A stretch of 64,000 nt of DNA from Pseudomonas sp. 10-1B (GCF_000935045.1 NZ_JYKS01000015.1:248001-312000), one strand, 5' to 3'; shown: positions 9,331 through 18,276, numbered from the stretch's first letter. The notes: generated from the sequence alone by a model not told the origin. Translations and numbers: made by a program.

Positions 9331-9391
9331 TTGACAGTTTGCGCAGAGTCGCAATAGCCTGAATGCATCGCTGCACACATTGCAGCATTCA
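9331..9391 (+). promoter_or_regulatory. Putative promoter and palindromic operator of the ABC/hydroxyproline-type operon
   Basis: TTGACA at 9331 gives a perfect -35 box; with 18-nt spacing TAGCCT fits a weak -10. Immediately downstream 9360-9391 is an imperfect 32-nt palindrome: outer TGAAT/ATTCA and inner GCTGCA-N5-TGCAGC. This layout suggests a repressor site just after the start point. The binding protein is unknown; the downstream GntR regulator is one candidate. Confidence 0.45.
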
Positions 9392-9458
9392 AATAAAACA
9401 CAGCGATTCGTTTGCTTGCTCTTCTGCTTACAAAAACAAATTACCGGAGAGATTCAAC

Positions 9459-10295
9459 ATGGCACGGTCCCTTTCACGCAAAGTCAGCGCCGGCGTTGCA
9501 TGCCTTACCGCAGCCCTGGCGTTGCTGTCGCAACCTGCGGCACACGCCGACACGCAAACCTGGCAAAGCGTCCAGAAAGCCGGCGTACTTCGGTGCGGCG
9601 CAGCTGTCGCAGCCCCCTATGTGATGCGCGACCCGGCCTCCGGCCAGTACAGCGGCTATTTCGTCGACCTGTGCCGCGACTTCGCCGAAAACGTGCTCAA
9701 AGTCAAAGCGCAATTCGTCGACACCAGCTGGGACAACCAGGTGGCGGGACTACAGAGCGGCAAATGGGATATGGCCATGGCGCTCAACATGACGCCTGAG
9801 CGGGCAAAAGCCGTGGCTTTCTCCACCCCGGCCACTGACTACCAGATTTCGTTGCTGATCAATGAAAAAAACCCGAAGTTCAGCGGTGCCGGTAACGCCA
9901 TCACTGATTTCGACAAACCAGGCGTCACCATCGCGGTCATCTCCGGCACCGCCGCCGACAAAGCCGTCACCGTCGCCATCAAGAACGCCACGCTGATGCG
10001 CCTGCCAGGTTCGGACGAAACGCGCATGGCATTGATGTCGCGCCGAGCCGACGTGCTGGCTGACGCCAACGACACCAACCACCTGTTCGCCATGGCCAAC
10101 AGCTGGGTCAAGGAAGTGCTCCCTGTCCCCGCCATGGCCAAGCAAGGGGTGTCTTTCGCCCTCGCCCATGACACGCCCGCTGCAGGCCTTGCCCTGCTCG
10201 ATGCCTACCTGACCCAGCGTCGTGAGTCGGGCGAGATCGACAAACTGGTGGACAAGGCCTCCGCCGAAATCATCGCGGGCGGCAAAGCCCAGTAA
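9459..10295 (+). CDS. ABC transporter periplasmic amino-acid-binding protein
   Basis: 278 residues. A signal peptide (hydrophobic core, then AAHADTQTW) precedes a family 3 solute-binding domain: GVLRCGAAVAAPYVM at the start of lobe 1 and GYFVDLCRDFAENVL after it, typical of polar amino-acid binders. Start ATG 9459 follows CCGGAGAG. It is the first gene of a run with ATPase and two permeases, then catabolic enzymes, so it probably binds the amino acid that those enzymes degrade, possibly a hydroxyproline isomer (inference). Confidence 0.9.
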   Translation: MARSLSRKVSAGVACLTAALALLSQPAAHADTQTWQSVQKAGVLRCGAAVAAPYVMRDPASGQYSGYFVDLCRDFAENVLKVKAQFVDTSWDNQVAGLQSGKWDMAMALNMTPERAKAVAFSTPATDYQISLLINEKNPKFSGAGNAITDFDKPGVTIAVISGTAADKAVTVAIKNATLMRLPGSDETRMALMSRRADVLADANDTNHLFAMANSWVKEVLPVPAMAKQGVSFALAHDTPAAGLALLDAYLTQRRESGEIDKLVDKASAEIIAGGKAQ

Positions 10296-10348
10296 CGCCA
10301 GCGGACATGTAGAGGGCCCGGCTCAGGGCTCTTCCGGAGACGACTGTA

Positions 10349-11170
10349 ATGACCACTCCTCATTTGGTGGCTTCCCAGCCACAGGCTTCGCTCAACCCGA
10401 ATTCAGACATGAACGGCAATTTCATCCAACTGCGCAGCGTGCGCAAAGCCTATAGCGAACAGCTGGTCGTGATGGACCAGATGAACCTGGACATGCGCGC
10501 CGATGACCGTCTCGTCATCATCGGTCCGTCGGGCAGCGGCAAAAGTTCGTTGCTGCGCGTGCTTATGGGGCTGGAAGGTATCCAGAGCGGCAGCATTCAT
10601 TTCCAGGGCAAGCCTTACATCGACGGCGCACGCAAGCAGGGCAAACCTCTGGATGAGGTCCTGCACAAGCAGATCGGCATGGTATTCCAGCACTACACCC
10701 TGTTCCCGCACCTGTCGGTCCTGGGCAACCTGATCCTGGCACCGGTGAAGGTGCATGGCCTGAGCAAGGCCGAAGCCACCGAAAAAGCCCGCGCCTACCT
10801 CGCTCGCCTGGGCCTGGAAAGCAAGCTGCACGCCTACCCCAGCCAGCTGTCTGGCGGGCAGAAGCAGCGCGTGGCCATCGCTCGGGCACTGATGCTCGAA
10901 CCGCGCCTGATGCTGTTCGACGAGGTGACGTCGGCGCTGGACCCGGAAATGGTCATCGAAGTGCAGAACGTGATGATGCAACTGGCCGAACAGAAGATGG
11001 CGATGATCATCGTCACCCACGACATGCACTTCGCCCGCCACATCGCCACCCGCGTGGTGTTCTGCGCCAACGGCAAGGTCGTCGAGCAAGGCCACCCCGA
11101 ACAGATCTTCACCCAGCCCAAGGAAGCCCGCACCCGCGAGTTCCTGGAAAAGGTCGTGCATTTCGAGTGA
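10349..11170 (+). CDS. Amino-acid ABC transporter ATP-binding protein
   Basis: 273 residues. Walker A GPSGSGKSS, Q-loop VFQHYTLFPH, signature LSGGQKQRVAIARAL, Walker B LMLFDEVTSALDPE and switch THDM are all intact, giving the GlnQ/HisP type. It energises import with the two permeases that follow. Start 10349 has a GGAGA box at suitable distance; a second ATG at 10409 is closer to the usual domain start and could be used instead. The gene is 53 bp after the binding-protein gene and 10 bp before the first permease gene. Confidence 0.93.
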   Translation: MTTPHLVASQPQASLNPNSDMNGNFIQLRSVRKAYSEQLVVMDQMNLDMRADDRLVIIGPSGSGKSSLLRVLMGLEGIQSGSIHFQGKPYIDGARKQGKPLDEVLHKQIGMVFQHYTLFPHLSVLGNLILAPVKVHGLSKAEATEKARAYLARLGLESKLHAYPSQLSGGQKQRVAIARALMLEPRLMLFDEVTSALDPEMVIEVQNVMMQLAEQKMAMIIVTHDMHFARHIATRVVFCANGKVVEQGHPEQIFTQPKEARTREFLEKVVHFE

Positions 11171-11180
11171 GGGCACTGCC

Positions 11181-11852
11181 ATGAACTACCAATTTGACTT
11201 CCACTTCCTCAGCGGCAGCTTCCCGGCGCTGCTCGACGGGCTCAAGGTGACCCTGGAGCTGGCGCTGGCCTCGAACCTCATCGGCCTGATCTGCGGTTTC
11301 CTGTTGTGCCTGATGACCCTGAGCCGCTGGTTCTTCATCCGCTGGCCGGCACAGCTGTTCATCGAGTTCTTCCGCTGCACCCCGGCGCTGCTGCAGATCG
11401 TCTGGTTCTTCTACTGCGTGCCAATGCTGTTCGACGTGTTCATCGACCCGATCGCCATGGGCTTCCTGGCGCTGGGCCTGAACCTCACTGCGTTCAATGC
11501 CGAGGCCTATCGGGCCGGCGTGCAGGCGGTGCCGCGTGAACACCTGGATGCCTCGATCGCCCTGGGTTTGAAGAGTTGGCAACGCACCCTTTACGTCATC
11601 CTGCCGCAATCACTGCGCAGCGCCTTGCCGGTGCTGATCACCAATGGCATCGGCACCCTGCAGCAAAGCGCACTGGTGGCCATCGTCGCGGTCGCCGACC
11701 TGATGTACGTGGGCAAGAGCCTGGCCACCGAAGCTTACCGCCCGTTGGAAACCTACACCCTGATCGCCCTCATCTACTTCGCCATGTCGCTGCCTATTGC
11801 GCAGTTGGTGCAGTGGTTCGAGCGTCGCCAGGAACTGGCCGGACAGCGCTGA
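11181..11852 (+). CDS. Amino-acid ABC transporter permease (first)
   Basis: 223 residues, hydrophobic with about five membrane helices. The EAA loop (EAYRAGVQAVPREHLDASIA) that docks the ATPase is present, and IEFFRCTPALLQIVWFFY is the usual HisM/HisQ-type motif. It pairs with the next permease to make a heterodimeric inner-membrane channel. Confidence 0.92.
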   Translation: MNYQFDFHFLSGSFPALLDGLKVTLELALASNLIGLICGFLLCLMTLSRWFFIRWPAQLFIEFFRCTPALLQIVWFFYCVPMLFDVFIDPIAMGFLALGLNLTAFNAEAYRAGVQAVPREHLDASIALGLKSWQRTLYVILPQSLRSALPVLITNGIGTLQQSALVAIVAVADLMYVGKSLATEAYRPLETYTLIALIYFAMSLPIAQLVQWFERRQELAGQR

Positions 11853-11862
11853 GGAAATCACC

Positions 11863-12528
11863 ATGCCACTCGATTTTTCGGTTGTTCTGGGCTACTGGCC
11901 CGTACTGCTCAAGGGCCTGGCCCTGACCCTGGCCTTCACCGGTCTGTGCGCCCTGCTCGGCAGCCTGCTTGGTTTTGCGGTCAGCCTGCTGCGCCAAGTG
12001 AAGCTCAAACTGGTGCGCCTGCCGCTGACCCTCTATGTGGAATTCTTCCGCGGCACGCCCCTGCTGATCCAGCTGTTCTGGGTGTTCTTCTGCTTCCCGG
12101 TGGTATTCGGGCTGGACATCCCGCCATACGTGTCGGTGCTGATCGCTCTGACCCTGTACATGGGTGCAATCACCAGCGAGACCTTCCGTGGCGCGCTGAA
12201 GTCGATCGCCAGCGAGCAGCACGACGCCTGCACCGCGCTGGGCCTGACTTCGAAGGTGAAGGTGCTCTACGTGATCTTCCCGCAGGCCCTGCTGCGCTCG
12301 GTTCCGCCACTGTTGTCGAACATCGTCAGCCTGTTCAAGGAGAGCGCATTGATCTCTTCGGTGGGTGTCGCTGACTTGATGTTCGTTGGCCAGAACATTT
12401 CCAACAGCACTGCCCGCCCGGTCGAGTTCCTCTCGGCGGTAGCGGTCATCTATTTCCTCGTGGCCTTCCCGCTGACCCGCATGGTCGGCGTGGTCGAAGG
12501 GCGCTTGCTGCGCCGCTACGCCTACTAA
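11863..12528 (+). CDS. Amino-acid ABC transporter permease (second)
   Basis: 221 residues, hydrophobic. The motif VEFFRGTPLLIQLFWVFF and the EAA loop (SETFRGALKSIASEQHDACT) identify the HisMQ family. ATG 11863 is preceded by GAGGAAAT, which overlaps the stop region of the first permease, so the two are translationally close. Together they complete the importer. Confidence 0.92.
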   Translation: MPLDFSVVLGYWPVLLKGLALTLAFTGLCALLGSLLGFAVSLLRQVKLKLVRLPLTLYVEFFRGTPLLIQLFWVFFCFPVVFGLDIPPYVSVLIALTLYMGAITSETFRGALKSIASEQHDACTALGLTSKVKVLYVIFPQALLRSVPPLLSNIVSLFKESALISSVGVADLMFVGQNISNSTARPVEFLSAVAVIYFLVAFPLTRMVGVVEGRLLRRYAY

Positions 12529-12556
12529 ACCTCCCTTGATAACCTGGAGATCCACC

Positions 12557-13432
12557 ATGAAACTGAATGGCATCCTGCCCGCCCTGGTCACCCCGTTCGA
12601 CGCCGCCGGCAAAGTCGACCACGACACCCTGGCCTCGATCCTTGAGCACCAGCTCAAGGCCGGTGTCAGCGGCTTCGTGCCACTGGGCTCGACCGGTGAA
12701 TACTACGCACTGACCAATGAAGAACGCCGCCAGATTCTGGCCACCGTCAAGGAAGTGGTCGGTGACCGCGGCACCCTGATCGCCGGCGCCAATGGCTCCT
12801 GCACCCGTGAAGTGCTGGAGCAGATCAAGCAGACCGTCGATGCCGGTTACACCAACCTGCTGATCGCCCCGCCGTACTACGCGCTGCCGTCCCAGGAAGA
12901 GCTGCTGGCTCACTACAACACCATTCTCGAGACCTTCCCCGAGATCAATGTTGTCCTCTACAACTACCCGATCCGTACCAACGTCGAGGTCGGTCTGGAC
13001 GTGATTGCCGCACTGCACGAGCACCCACGTGTAATCGGCATCAAAGAGAGCAGCGGCAACCTGTTGCGCGCCATCGAAATCGGTGAAAAATACAAAGGCA
13101 TCCAGCTGTCCTGCGGTTCCGACGACCAGGCCCTGGACTTCTACCTGTGGGGCGCTGACAGCTGGATCTGTGGCCCGGCCAACATCTTCCCGGAGAAGGT
13201 CGTGGCCTTCCACAAAGCCTTCACCAGCGGCGACATCCGTGGCGCCCAGCAAGTGATGCGCAGCCTGTTCCCGGCCATGGCCAACCTGGAAAGCGGCAAG
13301 TTCGTGCAGAAGGTCAAGTACGGCGCCGAGCTGGCTGGTTTCAAGGTCGGCAACGCCCGCGCACCGCTGCTGCCGCTGACCGATGAAGAAAAAGCCGAGT
13401 TCCGTAAAGTGTTCGAAGCTTCGCAGCAGTAA
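12557..13432 (+). CDS. DapA-family lyase/deaminase, probable pyrroline-4-hydroxy-2-carboxylate deaminase
   Basis: 291 residues, the usual size for the DHDPS/NAL family. The Schiff-base lysine is in VIGIKESSGN and the proton-relay Tyr in VVLYNYPIR; GSTGEYYAL carries the substrate carboxylate-binding turn. In hydroxyproline pathways a member of this family deaminates and dehydrates 1-pyrroline-4-hydroxy-2-carboxylate to 2,5-dioxopentanoate. Position right after the amino-acid transporter and before a FAD amino-acid oxidase and a proline-racemase-like enzyme supports that role over dihydrodipicolinate synthesis. Family is certain, substrate inferred. Confidence 0.8.
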   Translation: MKLNGILPALVTPFDAAGKVDHDTLASILEHQLKAGVSGFVPLGSTGEYYALTNEERRQILATVKEVVGDRGTLIAGANGSCTREVLEQIKQTVDAGYTNLLIAPPYYALPSQEELLAHYNTILETFPEINVVLYNYPIRTNVEVGLDVIAALHEHPRVIGIKESSGNLLRAIEIGEKYKGIQLSCGSDDQALDFYLWGADSWICGPANIFPEKVVAFHKAFTSGDIRGAQQVMRSLFPAMANLESGKFVQKVKYGAELAGFKVGNARAPLLPLTDEEKAEFRKVFEASQQ

Positions 13433-13440
13433 AGCAATAC

Positions 13441-13459
13441 GGGGCCGCCCAGCGGCCCC
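13441..13459 (+). terminator. Intercistronic GC hairpin
   Basis: Perfect 8-bp stem GGGGCCGC-CCA-GCGGCCCC located 8 bp after the DapA-like stop and 31 bp before the oxidase start. It lacks a clear T run, so it may be an intra-operon attenuator or mRNA-stabilising stem. Confidence 0.5.
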
Positions 13460-13490
13460 TTCGCACTCTCTCTTGATACGAGACAGACTC

Positions 13491-14771
13491 ATGAACACCC
13501 CACAATCGTCATCGCAGAACGCCGTAGTCATCGGCGGCGGTATCGTCGGTGTCTGCTGCGCACTGTACCTGCAGCGCGAAGGCCACAAGGTCACGCTCAT
13601 CGACCCCGCCGCACCGGGCGACAGTACCGCCAAGTGGAGTTGCGGTCAGATGGCGGTCAGTGAAGTCATTCCACTGTCCAAGCCGGGCATCCTGATGAAG
13701 ATCCCGGGCTGGCTGCTGGACCAGAAAGGCCCCCTGGCACTGCGCCCGAGCGCGCTGCCGGGCATCCTGCCCTGGTTCTTGCGTTTTCTGGCCTGCGCAC
13801 GTTCGTCGAAGATCCATGAGATCGCCGAGGACATGGCGCGCCTGACCCAACATGTCTACACCGACTACGCCCCCTTGCTGGATGCCTGCCCGGACAAAAC
13901 CTTGCTGGGCGACCGCCCGATCCTTGAGGTGTTCGACTCGCCAGCAGGTCTAGCCCACGAACGCCCGCACCTGGAACTGCGCAAGCAATTGGGCTTCAAG
14001 TCCGAAGAACTGGACGGCGCCGCCATCGGCGATCTGGAGCCGGCCCTGGCCGGCAAGTTCCAGCATGGCCTGATGTTCCCTGACTGGCGCGCCGTCAGCG
14101 ATACCGAGGGCTTCATTGCCGCACTGACCGAAAGCTTCATCGCTCAAGGTGGCGTGCGTCTGCGTCAGAAGGCCGTGAAGATTGACGAAAATCACGACCG
14201 CGCCAGCGGTGTGACCCTGGCTGACGGCACCCGCCTGCCAGCGGACCACGTGGTAGTGGCGGCCGGGACGGGCGCGCGTCCGTTCTTTGACACCCTTGGG
14301 GTGAACATCCCGCTGGCCGGCATTGCTGGCTACCAGGCCGTGCTGCCCACGCCTGAAGTCGAAATCCGCCACTCGGTGATCTACGCCGATGGCGGCTTCT
14401 GCTTCGCCCCGATGACCCGCGGCCTGCAGATCGGCGGCACCATCGAATTCGCCGCCCCTGGCGCCGAACCGAACTTCAAGCGCGCCGAAATCATCATGGA
14501 AAAAGCGCGCCGCGTGCTGCCACAACTCAATACCCAGGGGATGGAGTTCGGCGTCGGCTATCGGCCGTTCCTGCCTGACACCAAACCAGTCATCGACCGC
14601 TCGCCCCGCCTGGCCAACGTGATCATGGCCTTCGGCCACGGCCAGCTCGGCCTGACCCTGGGCGCCACCACCGGCCGTCTGGTCGCCGACCTGGCTGCAA
14701 ACCGTACACCGGCACAAAACCTGTCCGCATTCAGCGCTCGTCGCTTCGCCCTTATTGGAGGTACTGCATGA
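13491..14771 (+). CDS. FAD-dependent D-amino acid (hydroxyproline-type) dehydrogenase
   Basis: 426 residues of the DAO family. The N-terminal dinucleotide fold motif VVIGGGIVGVCCALYL binds FAD and the C-terminal GHGQLGLTLGATTGRLVADL is the second FAD contact typical of DadA-like dehydrogenases. In hydroxyproline catabolism the D-isomer made by the epimerase is oxidised by such an enzyme to pyrroline-4-hydroxy-2-carboxylate, the substrate of the upstream DapA-type protein. The stop overlaps the next start by 4 bp (ATGA), so the aldehyde dehydrogenase is coupled. Substrate is inferred from context. Confidence 0.82.
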   Translation: MNTPQSSSQNAVVIGGGIVGVCCALYLQREGHKVTLIDPAAPGDSTAKWSCGQMAVSEVIPLSKPGILMKIPGWLLDQKGPLALRPSALPGILPWFLRFLACARSSKIHEIAEDMARLTQHVYTDYAPLLDACPDKTLLGDRPILEVFDSPAGLAHERPHLELRKQLGFKSEELDGAAIGDLEPALAGKFQHGLMFPDWRAVSDTEGFIAALTESFIAQGGVRLRQKAVKIDENHDRASGVTLADGTRLPADHVVVAAGTGARPFFDTLGVNIPLAGIAGYQAVLPTPEVEIRHSVIYADGGFCFAPMTRGLQIGGTIEFAAPGAEPNFKRAEIIMEKARRVLPQLNTQGMEFGVGYRPFLPDTKPVIDRSPRLANVIMAFGHGQLGLTLGATTGRLVADLAANRTPAQNLSAFSARRFALIGGTA

Positions 14772-16249
14772 ACCGCTACGACCAGTTCTACATCAATGGC
14801 CAATGGGTCAGCCCTGTCCAGGGCGGCAGTTTCAATTCGTATGATCCGAGCGACGAAAGCCTGATCACCAGCGTGGCATCGGGTACCGAAGAAGACATCG
14901 ATATCGCGGTCAAGGCTGCCCGCGCCGCCTTCGACGAGGGCCCGTGGCCGCGCCTGAGCGGTGCCGAGCGTGGTGAGTACCTGCGCAAGATTGCCGACGG
15001 CATCCGTGCCCGCCAGGAAGAGCTGGCCGAACTGGAAGTGCGTGACAACGGCAAACCGTTCCCGGAAGCCATGTGGGACATCGGCGATACCGCCGGCTGC
15101 TTCGACTTCTACGCCAAACTGGCCGAGGAGCTGGACCGCTACCGCGAGAAGGATGTCGCACTGTCCGATGACCGTTTCAGCTCGATCGCCCGCAAGGAGC
15201 CAATCGGTGTAGCTGGCGCCATCGTGCCGTGGAACTTCCCGATGCTGATGGCTTCCTGGAAGATCGCCCCGGCCCTGGCCGCCGGTTGCAGCATCATCCT
15301 CAAGCCTGCCGAGCAGACCTCGCTGACCGCCCTGGAGCTGGCGCGCATTGCCGATGAAGCTGGCCTGCCAGCCGGTGTACTGAACATCGTCACCGGCCCA
15401 GGTTCCAAAGTGGGTGCAGCCCTCACCGCCCACCCAGGCGTGGACAAGCTGGCCTTCACCGGCAGCGTGCCGGTCGGTAGCCGCATCATGCAAGCTGCAG
15501 CCCAAGACATCAAAAACGTGACCCTGGAACTGGGTGGCAAGTCGCCGTTCGTGATCTTCGCCGACAGCGACATCGAAAAGGCCGTCGAGTGGATCATGTT
15601 CGGCATCTTCTGGAACAAGGGCGAAGTCTGCTCGGCCACCTCTCGCGTGTTGGTGGAGCGCTCGGCCTACGAGCCGCTGCTGGCCCGCCTGGCCGAAGAA
15701 ACCCGCAAGATCAAGATCGGCAACGGCATGGAAGAAGGCGTGCTGCTCGGCCCGCTGGTCAATCGCAGCCAATACGAAGGCACGCTCAAAGCCATCTCCC
15801 GCGGCCTGGAAGAAGGTGCTCGCCTGGTATGCGGCGGCGAACGCCCGGCGCACCTGGACAAAGGCTTCTACCTGCAACCGACAGTGTTCGCCGATGTGCC
15901 GGAAGACAGCTGGATCTGGAACGAAGAAATATTCGCCCCTGTGGTCTGCATCCGTCCGTTCGACAGCGAAGAGGAAGCGGTCAAGTCGGCCAACAACTCG
16001 CGCTTCGGCCTGGGTGCTGCTGTCATGTCCAAGGACCTGGAGCGTTGTGAGCGCGTCGCACGCAAGTTCCGCGCCGGTATCGTCTGGATCAACTGCTCGC
16101 AGCCAACCTTTACCGAAGCACCATGGGGCGGTTACAAGACCAGCGGCATCGGTCGCGAATTGGGCGAATGGGGCCTGAACAACTATCTGGAAACCAAGCA
16201 GATCACCCGTTACGACAGCGAACAGCCTTGGGGCTGGTACATCAAGTGA
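14768..16249 (+). CDS. NAD(P)-dependent aldehyde dehydrogenase
   Basis: 493 residues. Catalytic Cys in WNKGEVCSATS, general base in TLELGGKSP, cofactor loop FTGSVPVGS. The sequence resembles betaine-aldehyde/aminobutyraldehyde-type dehydrogenases. Its 4-bp overlap with the oxidase and the proline-racemase-like gene 10 bp after it place it in the same operon, where it would oxidise the semialdehyde end product, for example 2,5-dioxopentanoate to 2-oxoglutarate. It is not the same subtype as the dehydrogenase at 959-2536, so two enzymes could share this step. Confidence 0.85.
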   Translation: MNRYDQFYINGQWVSPVQGGSFNSYDPSDESLITSVASGTEEDIDIAVKAARAAFDEGPWPRLSGAERGEYLRKIADGIRARQEELAELEVRDNGKPFPEAMWDIGDTAGCFDFYAKLAEELDRYREKDVALSDDRFSSIARKEPIGVAGAIVPWNFPMLMASWKIAPALAAGCSIILKPAEQTSLTALELARIADEAGLPAGVLNIVTGPGSKVGAALTAHPGVDKLAFTGSVPVGSRIMQAAAQDIKNVTLELGGKSPFVIFADSDIEKAVEWIMFGIFWNKGEVCSATSRVLVERSAYEPLLARLAEETRKIKIGNGMEEGVLLGPLVNRSQYEGTLKAISRGLEEGARLVCGGERPAHLDKGFYLQPTVFADVPEDSWIWNEEIFAPVVCIRPFDSEEEAVKSANNSRFGLGAAVMSKDLERCERVARKFRAGIVWINCSQPTFTEAPWGGYKTSGIGRELGEWGLNNYLETKQITRYDSEQPWGWYIK

Positions 16250-16259
16250 GGTAACACCC

Positions 16260-17279
16260 ATGCGTTGGAAACAGACGCTTCAGCTGGCTGAGGTGCACTG
16301 CGAAGGCGAGATCGGCAAGGTCATCACCGGGGGCGTCATCGGCGTCCCGGGTGCCACCATGCTCGACAAGATGAACTACATCAACGAAGTCGACGACAGC
16401 CTGCGCCGCCTGGTGACGCTGGAGCCGCGCGGCTGCCTGCAGATGTCAGTCAACTTGCTGCTGCCGCCCACTCGACCCGAGGCCCACGCCGGCTTCATTG
16501 TGCTGCAAGCCGATAAGGCCCATCCGATGTCAGGCAGCAACTGCATCTGTGTCGTCACTGCCCTACTTGAGCTGGGCATGGTGCCGATGCAGGAGCCAGA
16601 AACCACGGTCGTCCTCGATACGCCCGCAGGCCTCGTGACCGCTCGCGCCCAGTGCGCGGAAGGTCGCTGCCTGAACGTGTCGCTGGACATGGTGCCAGCC
16701 TTTGTCGAGCATCTGGACCTGGCGATCGAGACCGAAGCCTTCGGCACGATCAAGATCGATGTGGCGTTCGGCGGTGTGTACTACGCGCTGATCGACGTAG
16801 AGCAAGTCGGGCTCTCGATTGCACCGGAAAACGCCCGGCAGCTGGCCGATGCTGGCGTAGCGCTGAGAGAGGTGATCAACCGGCAACTGAACATTCAGCA
16901 CCCACTACTTCCGTCGGTGAACGAGGTGGCGTATGTGATGTTCCGCAACCGTCTGGATGATCGCACCTACCAGACGTGTACCACCCTGCCCCCTGGCCGA
17001 GTGGACCGTTCCCCTTGTGGTACCGGCAGCTCGGCCAACCTGGCCACCCTGGCGGCACGCGGCAAGGTGCAGGCCGGCGATCACCTGGTATCGCGCTCGA
17101 CCATCGGCGGCCAGTTCCAGATTGCCCTGCTCGGCAATACAGAAGTCGCCGGCAAGCCGGCGGTACTGCCACGGGTAACTGGGCGGGCCTGGCTGTATGG
17201 CCTTCAGCAGCTGGGCGTCGACCCGGACGATCCGCTCGCAGCAGGCTTCGTGCTCAGCGATACCTGGGGAGAAGGCTGA
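16260..17279 (+). CDS. Proline racemase superfamily protein (hydroxyproline epimerase or trans-3-hydroxyproline dehydratase)
   Basis: 339 residues. The first catalytic motif reads HPMSGSNC, so the usual first Cys is Ser; the second, DRSPCGTGSSA, keeps its Cys. Within this superfamily Cys/Cys pairs are racemases or epimerases, whereas Ser/Cys or Thr/Cys forms have been described as trans-3-hydroxy-L-proline dehydratases. That makes dehydration the likelier reaction, although the operon otherwise looks like a 4-hydroxyproline route. GAGGTAAC precedes the ATG. A truncated paralogue follows 70 bp downstream. Confidence 0.8.
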   Translation: MRWKQTLQLAEVHCEGEIGKVITGGVIGVPGATMLDKMNYINEVDDSLRRLVTLEPRGCLQMSVNLLLPPTRPEAHAGFIVLQADKAHPMSGSNCICVVTALLELGMVPMQEPETTVVLDTPAGLVTARAQCAEGRCLNVSLDMVPAFVEHLDLAIETEAFGTIKIDVAFGGVYYALIDVEQVGLSIAPENARQLADAGVALREVINRQLNIQHPLLPSVNEVAYVMFRNRLDDRTYQTCTTLPPGRVDRSPCGTGSSANLATLAARGKVQAGDHLVSRSTIGGQFQIALLGNTEVAGKPAVLPRVTGRAWLYGLQQLGVDPDDPLAAGFVLSDTWGEG

Positions 17280-17349
17280 CCGCAGTGGCCCTCTAGCCGT
17301 GCCCCCGGATCTTGGGCACGGCTTCCTGATGCCCCAACGGAGCAAAGCC

Positions 17350-17499
17350 ATGCGTTTCAAGCAAATACTGTCTGTAGTGGATTGTCATGCCGAAGGTGAA
17401 AGCGGCAAGGTCATTGTCGGGGGTGTCGGCCAGGTAGCTGGGCAGACCATGTTCGACAAACGGGTCCATCTGGAAACCCACACTGCCATGAATCATTAG
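17350..17499 (+). pseudogene. Truncated N-terminus of a second proline-racemase superfamily gene
   Basis: The 49 codons start MRFKQILSVVDCHAEGESGK and continue GGVGQVAGQTMFDKR, parallel to the start of the full gene just upstream (EVHCEGEIGKV, GGVIGVPGATMLDKM). The frame then loses similarity and stops. Both catalytic residues are missing. This is the leftover of a tandem paralogue deleted from its 3' side, ending just before the GntR promoter. Confidence 0.75.
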
Positions 17500-17513
17500 G
17501 CGGCCGACAGGAG

Positions 17514-17547
17514 TTGCACCATGACAAGGCCCGGCTTGTATGATACA
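17514..17547 (+). promoter_or_regulatory. GntR gene promoter with an overlapping palindromic operator
   Basis: TGTAT-g-ATACA at 17537-17547 is an 11-bp palindrome of the kind bound by FCD-type GntR regulators. It overlaps a possible -10 (TATGAT, 17539) served by TTGCAC at 17514 with 19-nt spacing. It is 22 bp upstream of the GntR start, so autoregulation is likely. Confidence 0.5.
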
Positions 17548-17568
17548 GGCCAGAGCTAATGAGACCTG

Positions 17569-18276
17569 ATGATGACTAAAGATAACGATAAAGAAAGTGG
17601 CGTGCGTCGCCACAGTGGGCGCTACATCTATGAAGAGCTGCGCAAACAGATTCTGACCCTGAAACTCAAGCCCGGGGTGCAGCTTGACGAAGTGTCGCTT
17701 GCCGCCCAATTTGGTCTGTCTCGCTCCCCCGTGCGGGATGCACTGGCTCGGCTTATTACTGAAGGTCTGGTGGTCATCCTTCCGAACCGTACAACCTTGG
17801 TTACACCATTCGAGATTGAAGAGTTCCCCAACTACATCTCCGCGCTGGATCTGATGCAACGTGCAGTCACCCGGCTGGCAGCCACTCAACATCGTCCGGA
17901 AGATCTCGAAAAAATCCGCAAGGCCGACGCCGACTACCTCAAGGCAGTAACAGAAGGTGACTTCCAGTCCATGTCGGAGTTGAACAAGGCCTTCCACATG
18001 GCCATTGCCCACGCCGGTCGCAACCCTTACTTCATCAACTACTACGAACGCCTTCTGGGCGAAGGTCAGCGTTTGCTTCACCTGCACTTCGACCATATCG
18101 TAAGCTCGGCCAGCACCCACAAACTGGGGCGCGACCATGACGAGATCATCGAGGCCATCGCCGCGCGTGATGCCGATGCCGCAGAAGCTGCAGCGCATGA
18201 GCACACCATGTTGTTCCAGCGGCGTTTCCTGGACTACATGCAGCAGAACCTTACAGCGCGCATGTCGGTGGCTTAA
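17569..18276 (+). CDS. GntR-family (FCD subgroup) transcriptional regulator
   Basis: 235 residues. The N-terminal winged helix (YIYEELRKQILTLKLKPG, then SLAAQFGLSRSPVRDALARL) is followed by an all-helical FCD ligand domain with the metal-binding type histidines (NKAFHMAIAHAGRNP, HDEIIEAIAARDADAAEAAA). Such proteins usually repress catabolic operons until an acid or amino-acid ligand binds. It follows the hydroxyproline-type operon directly and a matching palindrome lies in front of it. An alternative ATG one codon downstream is equally possible. Confidence 0.9.
   Translation: MMTKDNDKESGVRRHSGRYIYEELRKQILTLKLKPGVQLDEVSLAAQFGLSRSPVRDALARLITEGLVVILPNRTTLVTPFEIEEFPNYISALDLMQRAVTRLAATQHRPEDLEKIRKADADYLKAVTEGDFQSMSELNKAFHMAIAHAGRNPYFINYYERLLGEGQRLLHLHFDHIVSSASTHKLGRDHDEIIEAIAARDADAAEAAAHEHTMLFQRRFLDYMQQNLTARMSVA

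Noticed and set aside
12557..13432. Dihydrodipicolinate synthase (dapA) for lysine synthesis
   Set aside because: Family motifs fit, but the transporter-oxidase-racemase context points to a catabolic member.
14558..16261. 567-codon minus-strand frame opposite the aldehyde dehydrogenase
   Set aside because: The plus-strand gene has catalytic Cys and Glu motifs; the antisense frame has none.
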